Notes: generated from the letters alone by a model not told the origin. DNA of 32,666 bases from Anaerolineae bacterium (GCA_016929355.1 JAFGJA010000652.1:1-32666); one strand, 5' to 3'. Shown: positions 7,210 to 16,258, counted from the stretch's first letter. Made by a program: numbers and translations.

Positions 7210-9996
7210 ATGGCAGATAAATATGTGCCACAAGAAATCGAACCCCGTTGGGCAAAACACTGGGAAGATGACGGGCTGTATAATTCGGAGATTGATCCGA
7301 ATCGGGAAAAGTTCTACGCGATGACCATGCTGCCGTATCCGAGCGGCGATCTGCACATCGGGCATTGGTACGCGATGGCTCCTTCTGATGCGCGCGCGCG
7401 GTGGCTGCGCATGAAGGGCTATAACGTGCTGTTTCCGATGGGCTTCGACTCGTTTGGACTAAATGCGGAAAATGCCGCCATCAAGCGCAACATCCACCCT
7501 AAAACGTGGACCGAGAAGAACATGGAATACATGCGGCAGCAGTTGCGCACGATGGGCACGATCATCGACTGGCGGCGTGAACATGCGACCAGCCATCCCG
7601 ATTACTACAAGTGGACGCAGTGGTTTTTCTTGCAGTTCTACACGCATGGGTTGGCTTATCGCAAAATGTCAGCAGTGGATTTTTGCCCGCAGTGTAATAC
7701 CACGCTGGCCCGCGAACAGGTGTGGGGCGATGATCGTCACTGCGAGCGCTGCGGCACGCCCGTCATCAAAAAAGACCTGGAACAGTGGTTTTTCCGCACC
7801 ACCGATTACGCCGAAGAACTGCTGGATCACAGCCACATTGACTGGCCGGAGCGCGTCAAGACGATGCAAACCAATTGGATCGGACGCAGCGAAGGCGCGC
7901 ATGTGACCTTCCGTACCGAAGCCGGTGATCCGATTGAAGTCTTTACCACGCGCCCCGATACATTGTGGGGCGCAACCTTCATGGTCCTGGCCCCGGAACA
8001 TCCGTTGGTCGATCAGATCACGACGGACGAACAGCGCGCCGCCGTTGCAAACTACATCGCGGAAGCGGCCCGCAAAACCGAAATTGATCGCACGGCGGAA
8101 GGCAAAGAGAAAACCGGCGTTTTCACGGGCGGTTACGCGATCAATCCGGTCAATGATGAACGCATCCCGATCTGGATCGCGGACTACGTGCTGATCAGCT
8201 ACGGCAGTGGCGCGATCATGGCTGTGCCGTTTGGCGATCAGCGTGACTTCGAATTCGCGCGTGAATTCGGCCTGGCGATTGTGCCCGTGTTACGGCCTGC
8301 TGGACAGGATGCCGATCCGGTAGCCGACAAGATGGCAGAAGCCTACGAGGGACCGGGCATCATGATCAACAGTGGCCCGATCAATGGCATCGAACACAAC
8401 GGTGAAAAGGGCAGCAAGAGTCCCGCCGTTGCCGCCGCAATCAAGATTCTGGAAGACAAAGAAATCGGTCATGGTGCAGTCAATTACCGTTTGCGGGACT
8501 GGCTGATCAGCCGCCAGCGCTATTGGGGCGCACCGATCCCGATGGTGTACTGCGACCAATGCGGCATCGTGCCGATCCCGGAATCCGATTTGCCCGTGCT
8601 GCTGCCGGATGATGTGGACTTCATGCCGACAGGTGAAAGCCCCTTGCGCTATCACGAGGGCTTTTTGCACACGACCTGCCCCACATGCGGCGGACCAGCC
8701 ACCCGCGAAACGGATACGATGGACACCTTCATGTGTTCGTCATGGTATCAATTCCGCTACCTGAGTCCGCATTACGATGATGGCCCGTTTGATCCTGAAG
8801 AGGGCGCATACTGGCTGCCGGTAGACCAATATACGGGCGGAATCGAACACGCAACCATGCACCTGATGTATACGCGCTTCTTCACCAAAGCCATGCGCGA
8901 CTGCGGCGTCTTCGGCCCGATGGATAATGTTGCGCAAGCAATGGGCCGCGATATGACCGGGATGTATGATGAGCCGATGTTGGCGCTGTTTAACCAGGGC
9001 ATGATCCTGGGCGAGCCGCGCGACGGTGATCTGATCGTGGTGGAAGGCGCGTTTGCGGGTGAAAAATTCAACGCGACAAGTCTGAAAGTCGTTACATCAA
9101 TAGACGACATCCCCATCGGACAGCAAACCGTGACTGGCGGCGAAGTGATGCGCCGCGTCGAGACAACGCTGAACGTGCGGACGCCCGATGGACGCGACGT
9201 GGTAATTGACACCTTTGACGATACGACCTTCGACATTCCCGGTTTTGAGAATGCCAACATCAACCAGATCAAACATCATCTGGAAGTTGAGAAAATGTCC
9301 AAAACACAGGGCAATGTCGTCGCGCCGGATGAACTGGTTAATGAATACGGTGCTGATACCGTCCGCGCGTACCTGATGTTCGCCTTCCGGTGGGAGCAAG
9401 GCGGCCCCTGGGATAGTCAGGGTATTCAGGGTCCGGCGCGTTGGGTGGAAGATGTGTGGAACATCGTCATGGGTGGTGCGCCGAATGGTCCCGCCGATCC
9501 CAAAGCAGAACGGGCGCTGCGCCGCCGTGTCCACCAGACGATCCAGAAAGTATCGGATGGCATGGAAACATTCAGTTTCAATACGACGGTGGCCGAATTG
9601 ATGGCGCTGCGTAACGATCTGAAAACGGTTATCCGCGATCAGAACGTCAGCGCAACCGTTTGGAATGAAGCCATCGAAACCATGCTGACTCTGATGGCTC
9701 CTATCACCCCCTTTATCGCGGAGGAATTGTGGATCAAGACCGGGCACGAGTACAGCATCCATAACCAGCCCTGGCCCGCATTTGATCCCGAAATCGCCGC
9801 CGAAGATGAGATCACGCTGGTCGTCCAGATTAACGGCAAGGTGCGGGATCGCATCCAAGTGCCCGCCGACATCAGCGAAGAGGACGCGATCAAACTGGCG
9901 CTGGAATCGGAAGGCGCAGTGCGGCACATGGAAGGCAAAGAACCACGCAAAGTGATCTACATCAACCAGCGTGGCATGGTGAATATCGTCGTGTAA
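7210..9996 (+). CDS. leuS: Leucyl-tRNA synthetase
   Basis: Class I synthetase that charges tRNA-Leu in the cytoplasm, 928 residues against about 860 in E. coli. HIGH is at residues 49-52 (PYPSGDLHIGH) and the KMSKS loop is KMSKT at 695-699. A zinc ribbon is visible as CPQC (159-162) and CERC (178-181). The CP1 editing domain includes TTRPDTLWG and a VPFGDQRD segment with the editing Asp at about 343; the residue before it is Gly where His is usual. The segment before KMSKT (about 590-690, the Leu-specific domain) is longer than usual. The anticodon-binding domain and C-terminal domain (ITLVVQINGKVRDRIQVP) complete the protein. The ATG at 7210 (MADKYVPQE) has GGAG 11 bases upstream; the GTG at 7198 overlaps that site. 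Expression is probably controlled by the Leu-type T-box and later attenuators upstream. Confidence 0.98.
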   Translation: MADKYVPQEIEPRWAKHWEDDGLYNSEIDPNREKFYAMTMLPYPSGDLHIGHWYAMAPSDARARWLRMKGYNVLFPMGFDSFGLNAENAAIKRNIHPKTWTEKNMEYMRQQLRTMGTIIDWRREHATSHPDYYKWTQWFFLQFYTHGLAYRKMSAVDFCPQCNTTLAREQVWGDDRHCERCGTPVIKKDLEQWFFRTTDYAEELLDHSHIDWPERVKTMQTNWIGRSEGAHVTFRTEAGDPIEVFTTRPDTLWGATFMVLAPEHPLVDQITTDEQRAAVANYIAEAARKTEIDRTAEGKEKTGVFTGGYAINPVNDERIPIWIADYVLISYGSGAIMAVPFGDQRDFEFAREFGLAIVPVLRPAGQDADPVADKMAEAYEGPGIMINSGPINGIEHNGEKGSKSPAVAAAIKILEDKEIGHGAVNYRLRDWLISRQRYWGAPIPMVYCDQCGIVPIPESDLPVLLPDDVDFMPTGESPLRYHEGFLHTTCPTCGGPATRETDTMDTFMCSSWYQFRYLSPHYDDGPFDPEEGAYWLPVDQYTGGIEHATMHLMYTRFFTKAMRDCGVFGPMDNVAQAMGRDMTGMYDEPMLALFNQGMILGEPRDGDLIVVEGAFAGEKFNATSLKVVTSIDDIPIGQQTVTGGEVMRRVETTLNVRTPDGRDVVIDTFDDTTFDIPGFENANINQIKHHLEVEKMSKTQGNVVAPDELVNEYGADTVRAYLMFAFRWEQGGPWDSQGIQGPARWVEDVWNIVMGGAPNGPADPKAERALRRRVHQTIQKVSDGMETFSFNTTVAELMALRNDLKTVIRDQNVSATVWNEAIETMLTLMAPITPFIAEELWIKTGHEYSIHNQPWPAFDPEIAAEDEITLVVQINGKVRDRIQVPADISEEDAIKLALESEGAVRHMEGKEPRKVIYINQRGMVNIVV

Positions 9997-10035
9997 CGGA
10001 TTGGTTTTAGAACGTTTGTTGTGTTAACATGGAAG

Positions 10036-10061
10036 GCGACTCACATATCCTGAGTCGCTTT
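10036..10061 (+). terminator. Intrinsic terminator after leuS
   Basis: GCGACTC and GAGTCGC separated by 9 bases, extended by A-T and G-T pairs, followed by TTTCTATTTG. It lies between leuS and the restriction-modification gene, so the latter probably has its own promoter. Confidence 0.7.
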
Positions 10062-10084
10062 CTATTTGTTCTATCAGGTGAGCT

Positions 10085-12949
10085 ATGGGCATACACGACC
10101 AACTCGAAGCATTTGTTGCATGGTGGCAGCAGTACTGCAAAGGTGACGAAAAAGGCGAAGCACAGATTTTTTTGGATCGCTTCTTTCAAGCCTTTGGGCA
10201 TAAAGGTGCGCTCGAAGCGGGTGGAACCTATGAGGAACGGGTGCGTCGCAAACGGCACGGACATGAAGGGATCGTGTTTGCCGATTATGTCTGGCCCGGC
10301 CATGTCCTGATCGAGATGAAAAAGCGCGGTGAAGACCTCAGCCGCCATTACGATCAGCTTGAGGACTACTGGAAAAATCTGGAACGCAAACCGCCGTATG
10401 CTCTGCTCTGTAACTTTGATGAGATTTGGATTTATAGTTTCCCCACCCAATTTTACGATCCGGTTGATTGTGTTCGCATTGAAGACTTACCCCGGCGCAC
10501 CGCCGCCTTAGAATTTCTGATTCCCGGCTCGCGCAAACCACCGGTTTTCCAGAACAATCTGGTTGAAGTGACAAAAAATGCCGCGCACAGCTTATCCGAA
10601 GTGTTCAAGTCGTTGGCACGGCGCGATAATGACCGCGCGGTGATCCAGCGTTTTATTTTGCAGTGTATGCTGGCTTTGTTCGCCGAGGATATTGGCCTGC
10701 TGCCGGATTCCACCTTCACCCGCATTATCGAAGAAGCGATGGACGGTGGTGAAGATGCTCACGACTTGATCGCGCTGCTATTCACCATGATGAATTCGCA
10801 TGTTCCCAAAACGGTTGGGCGTTTTAGAGGAGTCGCATATTTTGACGGCGGCTTATTCAGTGAAGTCAACCCGGTACAGTTATATCCTGAAGATTTGCGG
10901 CTGCTGCGCGATGCCTCCCGCGAAAATTGGTCCCAGATTCGGCCTGCAATCTTCGGCACGATCTTTGAAGACAGTTTGGACAAAGACCAGCGTCACCAGA
11001 TCGGCGCGCACTTCACCAGCGAGCAAGACATCAAACGCATTGTTGACCCGGTGATCGTCGAACCCTGGGATAAACGGATTGAAGCGGCGCAGACAGTCGA
11101 CGAGCTACGCGCCCTGCACACCGAACTCTGCGCCTATCAGGTGCTTGATCCGGCGTGCGGATCGGGGAATTTCCTGTACATTGCATACCGCGAAATGAAA
11201 AAACTCGAACGCCGTATTTTAGATCGCAGCGCAGCGCTCACCGGGGAACCACCTCAGCCTGAAACGTTTGTCACCGCGCAGCAATTTTGGGGCATTGACA
11301 TCAACTCGTTTGCGGTAGAACTTGCCAAAGTGACGCTGATGATCGGCAAAAAGTTGGCCGTTGACGAACTGCATCTCAGTGAGGCTCCCCTGCCACTGGA
11401 TAATTTAGACGACAACATGCAATGCCGGGATGCGCTTTTGACCGAGTGGCCGACATTCGACGCTTGCATCGGCAACCCGCCGTATCAAACGGCTAAAGAA
11501 TCGCGGGATATTGATAGTATTGCGCATCTGAGTCGTGTACGTGAAGCATTTCCTGATGTGCCCGGCAACGCCGACTACTGCGTATACTGGTTTCACAAAG
11601 CCCACCAATTGATGCAGCCGGGCGCACGCGCCGGGTTAGTCGGGACGAATACCATCCGGCAAAATTATTCGCGGATCGGGGGACTGGATTACATCGTTGC
11701 TAACGATGGACATATTTTTGATGCCGTATCTTCCATGCCCTGGTCGGGACAGGCTGTTGTTCATATCTCGGTTGCATGTTGGAGCAAGGGCAAACCACCA
11801 ATTAGTCCAGCTCGCCTGCGTTTATATGATGAAACTGGCGAAACTGAAGAAGATCGTTGGGTAATAATTAAACTACCTTTCATTAACAGTGCCTTATCAG
11901 AAAAAATTGATGTTAGCACAACTTCGATTTTGACCGTAAACACTGATTCTAAACGCACGTTTCAGGGGCAAACACCGGGGCATAAAGGCTTTGTACTGAG
12001 TCCAAATGAAGCATCTGAAATGGTGCGAAAAGATGCAGCCACCCAAGAGGTTATTTTTCCCTACCTTATCGGACGAGATTTGGTGGCGAAACCAGGAGGA
12101 AGTCCCAGCCGGTTTGTTATTGATTTTGGTGAACAAGATGTGTTAGAAGCTCAAAAATACCCTGCTGCCTATAAACGTATTGAACAGCAAGTATTACCCG
12201 ATAGAAAAGCTAAAGCGCAAGACGAAATCAAAAAGAATAATAAACTACTGGCACAAAACCCTGACACGAGAATCAATACTGATCATCAGGATGCACTTAA
12301 ACGCTGGTGGCTTCACTATCGAGGACGCCCCGAACGCCGTGAAGCAACTCAAGGCATGAAACGTTATATTGCTTGTTCGCGTGTAACCAAGCGCCCCATT
12401 TTTGAACTTATCTCGGCATCGATCTGTCCAAGTGACGCCTTGCAAACATTTGCTTTTGACGATGATTACAGTTTTGGGATTCTGCAATCAGATTGTCATT
12501 GGCAGTGGTTTTTAGTCAAAGGTGCAACTTTAAAAGCTGATCCGGCTTATACCCCACATAGCGTTTTCGACACCTTCCCCTGGCCGCAGAATCCGACGCC
12601 GGAACAGGTCAAAGCAATAGCTGACGCTGCACGCAACCTGCACGAATTCCGCCGCAAGCGCATGAGCAACAGCGTCAAGATCACGCTGCGTGATATGTAC
12701 CGCTCGTTGGAACTGCCCGGCAAAAATCCGCTCCGCGATCTGCATGATATTCTCGATGCGGCAGTGCTGGCGGCGTATGGCTTCGATCCTGAGGGGGAGG
12801 TGCTGGCGCAATTGCTGGCGCTCAATCTCCAGGTTGCCGCACGGATTGAAGCCGGGGAGTCGGTGACACCGCCCGGTATTCCGCCGGGATACCCGAATCC
12901 TGCCGATTTGATCAGCGCGGGCTGCATACCCGCCCCTGAGATTATCTGA
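10085..12949 (+). CDS. MmeI-like single-chain restriction endonuclease/adenine methyltransferase (type IIL/IIG)
   Basis: Single protein of 954 residues that should both cleave DNA and methylate adenine at one recognition site. The N-terminal nuclease has the PD-(D/E)XK-like pattern D67-x9-E77-M-K79 (FADYVWPGHVLIEMKKRG), the same spacing as known for MmeI. A helical linker follows, then the methyltransferase with SAM motif DPACGSGNF at 355 onward and the catalytic NPPY at 464-467 (N6-adenine type). The target-recognition region (about 560-820) leads to a helical C-terminus. MmeI itself is about 919 residues. The start ATG follows AGGTGA. No separate specificity, restriction or helicase gene is adjacent, which fits a stand-alone system. 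DNA for the recognition region is about 33-35% GC in sampled blocks against about 57% just downstream, suggesting domain replacement. Confidence 0.88.
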   Translation: MGIHDQLEAFVAWWQQYCKGDEKGEAQIFLDRFFQAFGHKGALEAGGTYEERVRRKRHGHEGIVFADYVWPGHVLIEMKKRGEDLSRHYDQLEDYWKNLERKPPYALLCNFDEIWIYSFPTQFYDPVDCVRIEDLPRRTAALEFLIPGSRKPPVFQNNLVEVTKNAAHSLSEVFKSLARRDNDRAVIQRFILQCMLALFAEDIGLLPDSTFTRIIEEAMDGGEDAHDLIALLFTMMNSHVPKTVGRFRGVAYFDGGLFSEVNPVQLYPEDLRLLRDASRENWSQIRPAIFGTIFEDSLDKDQRHQIGAHFTSEQDIKRIVDPVIVEPWDKRIEAAQTVDELRALHTELCAYQVLDPACGSGNFLYIAYREMKKLERRILDRSAALTGEPPQPETFVTAQQFWGIDINSFAVELAKVTLMIGKKLAVDELHLSEAPLPLDNLDDNMQCRDALLTEWPTFDACIGNPPYQTAKESRDIDSIAHLSRVREAFPDVPGNADYCVYWFHKAHQLMQPGARAGLVGTNTIRQNYSRIGGLDYIVANDGHIFDAVSSMPWSGQAVVHISVACWSKGKPPISPARLRLYDETGETEEDRWVIIKLPFINSALSEKIDVSTTSILTVNTDSKRTFQGQTPGHKGFVLSPNEASEMVRKDAATQEVIFPYLIGRDLVAKPGGSPSRFVIDFGEQDVLEAQKYPAAYKRIEQQVLPDRKAKAQDEIKKNNKLLAQNPDTRINTDHQDALKRWWLHYRGRPERREATQGMKRYIACSRVTKRPIFELISASICPSDALQTFAFDDDYSFGILQSDCHWQWFLVKGATLKADPAYTPHSVFDTFPWPQNPTPEQVKAIADAARNLHEFRRKRMSNSVKITLRDMYRSLELPGKNPLRDLHDILDAAVLAAYGFDPEGEVLAQLLALNLQVAARIEAGESVTPPGIPPGYPNPADLISAGCIPAPEII

Positions 12950-12986
12950 AAACGACAAGCCTAATTATAAGTGCCCCACTTTACCA

Positions 12987-13027
12987 TTCAGGCGGATGCC
13001 CAGCCGAGCGATCCAGCCTGAAAAATT
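12987..13027 (+). terminator. Hairpin after the restriction-modification gene
   Basis: TTCAGGC-GGAT (12987-12997) pairs with ATCC-A-GCCTGAA (13011-13022), 11 pairs with one bulged A and a 13-base loop, then AAAATTT. The stem is strong but the T tract is short, so termination is likely but not certain. Confidence 0.5.
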
Positions 13028-13063
13028 TGCGATTCCAGTAAAGTAGTCAATTTGGAGTGGCAA

Positions 13064-13072
13064 TGCTACAAT
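13064..13072 (+). promoter_or_regulatory. Extended -10 promoter for yjjX
   Basis: TGC followed by TACAAT, an extended -10 element, lies about 33 bases before the yjjX start. There is no convincing -35, which is common with extended -10 promoters. Confidence 0.5.
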
Positions 13073-13104
13073 GCGGACACGATTAGTAATCGTAAGGGTT
13101 GTGA

Positions 13105-13623
13105 ATGCGTATTGCCATTGGATCGACCAATCCGGTTAAGGAGCAGGCTGCCCGCGCCGTGTTAATGCCGCTCTACCCGGCGGCGGAGTTTGTCACTGTG
13201 ACTGCGCCTTCCGGGGTATCTGCTCAACCCTGGGGCGATCAGGAAACGCGCCTCGGTGCGCGCAATCGGGCGCAGTTTGCGCTGGAACGCACCCAAGCGG
13301 CGTTGGCGATTGGTTTGGAGGGCGGTGTAACCGAGTCCGAATTTGGCCTCATGACCTCAGCGTGGTGTGTGATCATGGACGATCAGCAGCATCTTGGCGT
13401 TGGGGGCAATTCGTGTACACTGCTGCCTCAGATTGTGGTGGATTATATCCGGCAGGGCTATGAACTCGGCGCAGCGATGGATCAGTTGATCCAGCAGCAT
13501 GATACTAAACATAAAAACGGAGCCATTGGCATTTTGACAAATGATCTGGAAACGCGCCAAAGCGCTTATGAAACCATCATTCGCTTTGCTTTGGCCCCGT
13601 TCCGGCATCCTGAATGGTATTAG
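13105..13623 (+). CDS. yjjX: Inosine/xanthosine triphosphatase, YjjX (DUF84) family
   Basis: House-cleaning enzyme that hydrolyses ITP and XTP, keeping deaminated purines out of nucleic acids; cytoplasmic. At 172 residues it has the family's usual length. The N-terminus IAIGSTNPVKEQAAR is the nucleotide-binding start of the family. Other family landmarks are GLEGGVTE, the MTSAWCVIMD strand and HKNGAIGILTND near the C-terminus. A weak ribosome site (AAGGG) precedes the ATG. A lipoprotein gene follows after 28 bases and may share the transcript. Confidence 0.92.
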   Translation: MRIAIGSTNPVKEQAARAVLMPLYPAAEFVTVTAPSGVSAQPWGDQETRLGARNRAQFALERTQAALAIGLEGGVTESEFGLMTSAWCVIMDDQQHLGVGGNSCTLLPQIVVDYIRQGYELGAAMDQLIQQHDTKHKNGAIGILTNDLETRQSAYETIIRFALAPFRHPEWY

Positions 13624-13651
13624 CGGTACTCCAATAACTACGGGGGTTATT

Positions 13652-15136
13652 ATGAAACGTGCGTTAGTGTTGCTTGTGATCCTGATAGCGCTGCTGCTGG
13701 CAGCCTGTGGCGGCGATGAAAAAGTCAATCCGCCGGAAGTTCAGTTGCAAGTAAGCGGTCAGACTTTTGCCGAGGACGTATACAGTTATTGCTGGCCTGT
13801 CTCCGCCGACAATTGGGAATGTGATGTCGATGAGATGGCGCTGGCGAAACCGGCTCACCAGGCGACCATCGGCAAAGATGATGATGTGAAGTTTGTCGTA
13901 CCGGGCAATGAAGGCTCCATCGAACGGATCACCGCCCAGGTTATCGGCGTTTCCGACGAACAAGACCTGGGTTCTGGGCCGGAAGTCGCCTTTGATCCGC
14001 AGTTGGCCGATGGGGTACACCGTATCCAGATTAATGTCGAATATGCCAGCGTCGAAGGCGTCGAACTTGCCGCCGGGGAAAAACCCTATGTATCGTATGT
14101 CTTTGGTGTGCAAGTGGCTGGTGTGCTGACACCCACGCCCACGCCCACCAACACTCCCCTCCCAACTGATACCCCGACGCCGACCCAAACGCCCGAACCA
14201 ACAGCGACTTCGACCCTGACGCCGACCATTCCGCCCACCAATACGCCGGAACCGACTGAGACACCACTACCAACACCAACGGAAACACCGCTACCAGAAT
14301 CCACCACATCTGGCGCAGATGCAGGCGGTGATCTCACAACAGCATTGGGTGACGTTGCTTTAACGGGGGTAGTCCAGCTAGCCGACGCGACAGGCGCAGC
14401 GCAGCCGGGCGAGGGTATACAGGTCCGCTATAGCTACCGGTCCACCGTCAACACCGATCAACCCGACTCAGGGGCCACGCTCACCAACGCCAATGGCGAA
14501 TTCGCGTTCGATCCCATGACGATCTATGCCGATGATGTCCTCGTCGTGATCGCGGAAGCGCCCGGCTACGAGTTACAAGCCATGACTCACTCCGGCGCGG
14601 ATGTTATCGCCGCCAATGGCGTGTATGACTTTACCTTGCAACCCGCCGGACCCACCTCGGATACAGATACCAGTACTGATTCCGATACCGATACGGCCAC
14701 ACCCGCGCCAACAATGGCCCAACCGATCCCCACCGCGACCCCGATCCCGGTCAGCACAGCGATGCCCGATGTGCCGCCCTTGAATCTGGACATGGCAGGG
14801 CGCGTCTTCTCACCAACCGGCTACCAACTGTGTGAGCGCACCGAAAACGGCGAGCGTCTATGTGTTGAGCGTCCGTATGAAAACGCCACAGGTCGTATAG
14901 ATTTACCGCGCGGGGTCGATGTGCAGATTCAGATCGGTGGTGAACGGCCTAACGAGGTTGAGATCGAGTATTTGAATGACCTTGGTGTGCGCACTGGTCA
15001 ACCCGAAACACGGCCCGGCGATTCGCGCTTACTGCTCACCATCACACCCGAAGCCGGATCGTATATCATGGTGATCCGCGTGATATGGGACGAATACGAC
15101 GCGGTATACTTCTTCCGCATCACGGTAAGCGACTAA
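13652..15136 (+). CDS. Lipoprotein with Thr/Pro-rich linkers and an Ig-like/carboxypeptidase-regulatory-like domain
   Basis: Exported lipoprotein of 494 residues, function unknown. The signal peptide MKRALVLLVILIALLLAAC has a canonical lipobox (L-A-A-C19). An N-terminal beta-rich domain (about 25-150) is followed by a Thr-Pro linker of about 65 residues (TPTPTPTNTPLPTDTP). A middle domain of about 100 residues (VALTGVVQLADATGAAQPGE, later TLTNANGEFAFDPMTI and APGYELQAMTHSG) resembles carboxypeptidase-regulatory/CNA-B folds. An Asp/Ser/Thr linker and a C-terminal beta-rich domain ending AVYFFRITVSD complete it. The ATG at 13652 has GGGGG upstream; a frame continuing to 13541 lies inside yjjX. 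Such Thr-Pro linkers are frequent in Anaerolineae cell-surface proteins. A role in the envelope or surface adhesion is a guess. Confidence 0.8.
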   Translation: MKRALVLLVILIALLLAACGGDEKVNPPEVQLQVSGQTFAEDVYSYCWPVSADNWECDVDEMALAKPAHQATIGKDDDVKFVVPGNEGSIERITAQVIGVSDEQDLGSGPEVAFDPQLADGVHRIQINVEYASVEGVELAAGEKPYVSYVFGVQVAGVLTPTPTPTNTPLPTDTPTPTQTPEPTATSTLTPTIPPTNTPEPTETPLPTPTETPLPESTTSGADAGGDLTTALGDVALTGVVQLADATGAAQPGEGIQVRYSYRSTVNTDQPDSGATLTNANGEFAFDPMTIYADDVLVVIAEAPGYELQAMTHSGADVIAANGVYDFTLQPAGPTSDTDTSTDSDTDTATPAPTMAQPIPTATPIPVSTAMPDVPPLNLDMAGRVFSPTGYQLCERTENGERLCVERPYENATGRIDLPRGVDVQIQIGGERPNEVEIEYLNDLGVRTGQPETRPGDSRLLLTITPEAGSYIMVIRVIWDEYDAVYFFRITVSD

Positions 15137-15153
15137 TACATTATATGATTATC

Positions 15154-15179
15154 GGGCGGGGTGTTTACGCGCCTCGCCC
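15154..15179 (+). terminator. Strong hairpin after the lipoprotein gene
   Basis: GGGCGGGGTG pairs fully with CGCCTCGCCC (two G-T pairs) around a 6-base loop. No T tract follows, so it may act weakly, or stabilise the 3' end. Confidence 0.45.
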
Positions 15180-15193
15180 ACGCTATATTTCCA

Positions 15194-15222
15194 TTGGAGC
15201 TACGTTGGTTCCATGTTAAAAT
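15194..15222 (+). promoter_or_regulatory. Sigma-70 promoter for the three small membrane genes
   Basis: TTGGAG, a 17-base spacer and TAAAAT with an upstream TGT (extended -10). The predicted start is near 15229, so the leader before the ATG at 15240 would be only about 11 bases and just includes AAGG. Confidence 0.65.
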
Positions 15223-15239
15223 GAAGAGTAAGGAATACT

Positions 15240-15713
15240 ATGGCGTCAAATGCGGTAGACCCGGTCCGAAAACACAATCGAGATGTCTGGTTAAAAATTG
15301 TTGCGCCAGTTTTGCTACCGGTGATAGGGTTAATTGGGTTGTGTGTGGCACTGATTATTGCCGTTGCCACCGATGCCATTGAGCCGGTGCAAGTGAACAT
15401 CGTCATGAGCGTGGTTTCAACGCTGTGCCTGGCAATTCCACTCTCGCTTTTGTGTCTGGGCGGTTGTGCCGTGATGATCCTGGTGGCTTATTCGGGCAGT
15501 TGGGGTTATAAGCACGTCAGAACACCCATCCGCGCAGTACGCCGCCTGACCGATACCATCACCGCACAGACGAAACAGCAAGCGCCCAAGATCGCGCGTC
15601 CCACGATGGCGCTCAATACACACATCACGCGCGTAGAACATAGTTTACGGCACTGGATTGCTCCGGTTGAGACATCTGGCAGAAAGGACAGTTACGATGA
15701 ATCAAGTGAATGA
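15240..15713 (+). CDS. Small membrane protein with two transmembrane helices, unknown function
   Basis: Protein of 157 residues, unrecognised. After a short charged N-terminus, two long hydrophobic helices are visible (about 19-43, VAPVLLPVIGLIGLCVALIIA, and about 54-85, VMSVVSTLCLAIPLSLLCLG onward). A basic, Thr/Gln-rich cytoplasmic tail of about 70 residues follows and is probably helical (VRTPIRAVRRLTDTITAQT). AAGGAATACT precedes the ATG. The gene opens a tight operon: its end overlaps the next gene by 17 bases. The tail length suggests it contacts a partner, perhaps one of the two small neighbours. Confidence 0.75.
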   Translation: MASNAVDPVRKHNRDVWLKIVAPVLLPVIGLIGLCVALIIAVATDAIEPVQVNIVMSVVSTLCLAIPLSLLCLGGCAVMILVAYSGSWGYKHVRTPIRAVRRLTDTITAQTKQQAPKIARPTMALNTHITRVEHSLRHWIAPVETSGRKDSYDESSE

Positions 15714-15927
15714 TGCGCTTGAAAATGCGGAAGAACAGGTCGGCGATCTGATCAAAACGCTCGAAGATCAGGACGCACAGGTCTGGGCTTATTTGATCGG
15801 CGGCGTGGTCGCGCTGATCGTAGGTTTACTGGCCGCCTATTATTATTCGCAGGTCGTGCGCGAACGTCGGCGCAGTCGCCTGGAAAAATTGAAAGACGCA
15901 CTACGACGGGGAGGATTGTCCCGGTGA
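15697..15927 (+). CDS. Small single-helix membrane protein (76 residues), unknown function
   Basis: N-terminal acidic helix (NDALENAEEQVGDLIKTLED), one transmembrane helix (AYLIGGVVALIVGLLAAYYY), then a strongly basic tail (RERRRSRLEKLKDALRR). The start is the ATG at 15697, preceded by AAAGGA; the frame is open further upstream but lacks a ribosome site there. The acidic-outside, basic-inside layout suggests the N-terminus is exposed. The helix motif YLIGG-V-x(4)-GLLAAY recurs in the following gene, so the two are probably duplicated relatives. Confidence 0.75.
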   Translation: MNQVNDALENAEEQVGDLIKTLEDQDAQVWAYLIGGVVALIVGLLAAYYYSQVVRERRRSRLEKLKDALRRGGLSR

Positions 15928-16160
15928 CTGATCAAGTACCCTCGGTCCAAAACGCAAACTGGAAATCGCAGGTTTATCTGATCGGCGGACTGGTCGGGAT
16001 CGTGGCTGGTCTGTTGGCGGCATATTTTTATGCGCGCGCCTCCGAAGAATCGGGCAAAGATGGCCCCGGCCCAATCAAGTCAATGGAAGCGCTATCCCTG
16101 GCGGTAGCGATGCTCTCATTGATTCGCCAGATCACCGATCTCGGCGGCAAAAATAAATAG
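15924..16160 (+). CDS. Small membrane protein (78 residues), relative of the preceding one
   Basis: Starts at a GTG that overlaps the previous stop by 4 bases and follows GGAGGA, so it is translationally coupled. It has one clear transmembrane helix (QVYLIGGLVGIVAGLLAAYF) and a second, weaker hydrophobic stretch (LSLAVAMLSLIRQI) near the C-terminus. The first helix matches that of its neighbour. No known family is recognised. Confidence 0.72.
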   Translation: MTDQVPSVQNANWKSQVYLIGGLVGIVAGLLAAYFYARASEESGKDGPGPIKSMEALSLAVAMLSLIRQITDLGGKNK

Positions 16161-16192
16161 CGGCCATTCGCTGCACATCGACTCCATTACAG

Positions 16193-16232
16193 GGCGCGAT
16201 TCCTCTGTTCACCTGATGAACAAAGCGCGTCC
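16193..16232 (+). terminator. Possible terminator hairpin after the small membrane gene operon
   Basis: GGCGCG/CGCGTCC outer stem and TGTTCA/TGAACA inner stem around CCTGA, followed by TGTTTGATT. The stem has mismatches and the T run is short. Confidence 0.4.
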
Positions 16233-16258
16233 TGTTTGATTCGTGTTATCCTTCGCTC

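Noticed and set aside
14086-14337. Gly/Val-rich minus-strand frame opposite the Thr-Pro linker
   Set aside because: It is a composition artefact of the repetitive Thr-Pro codons on the other strand.
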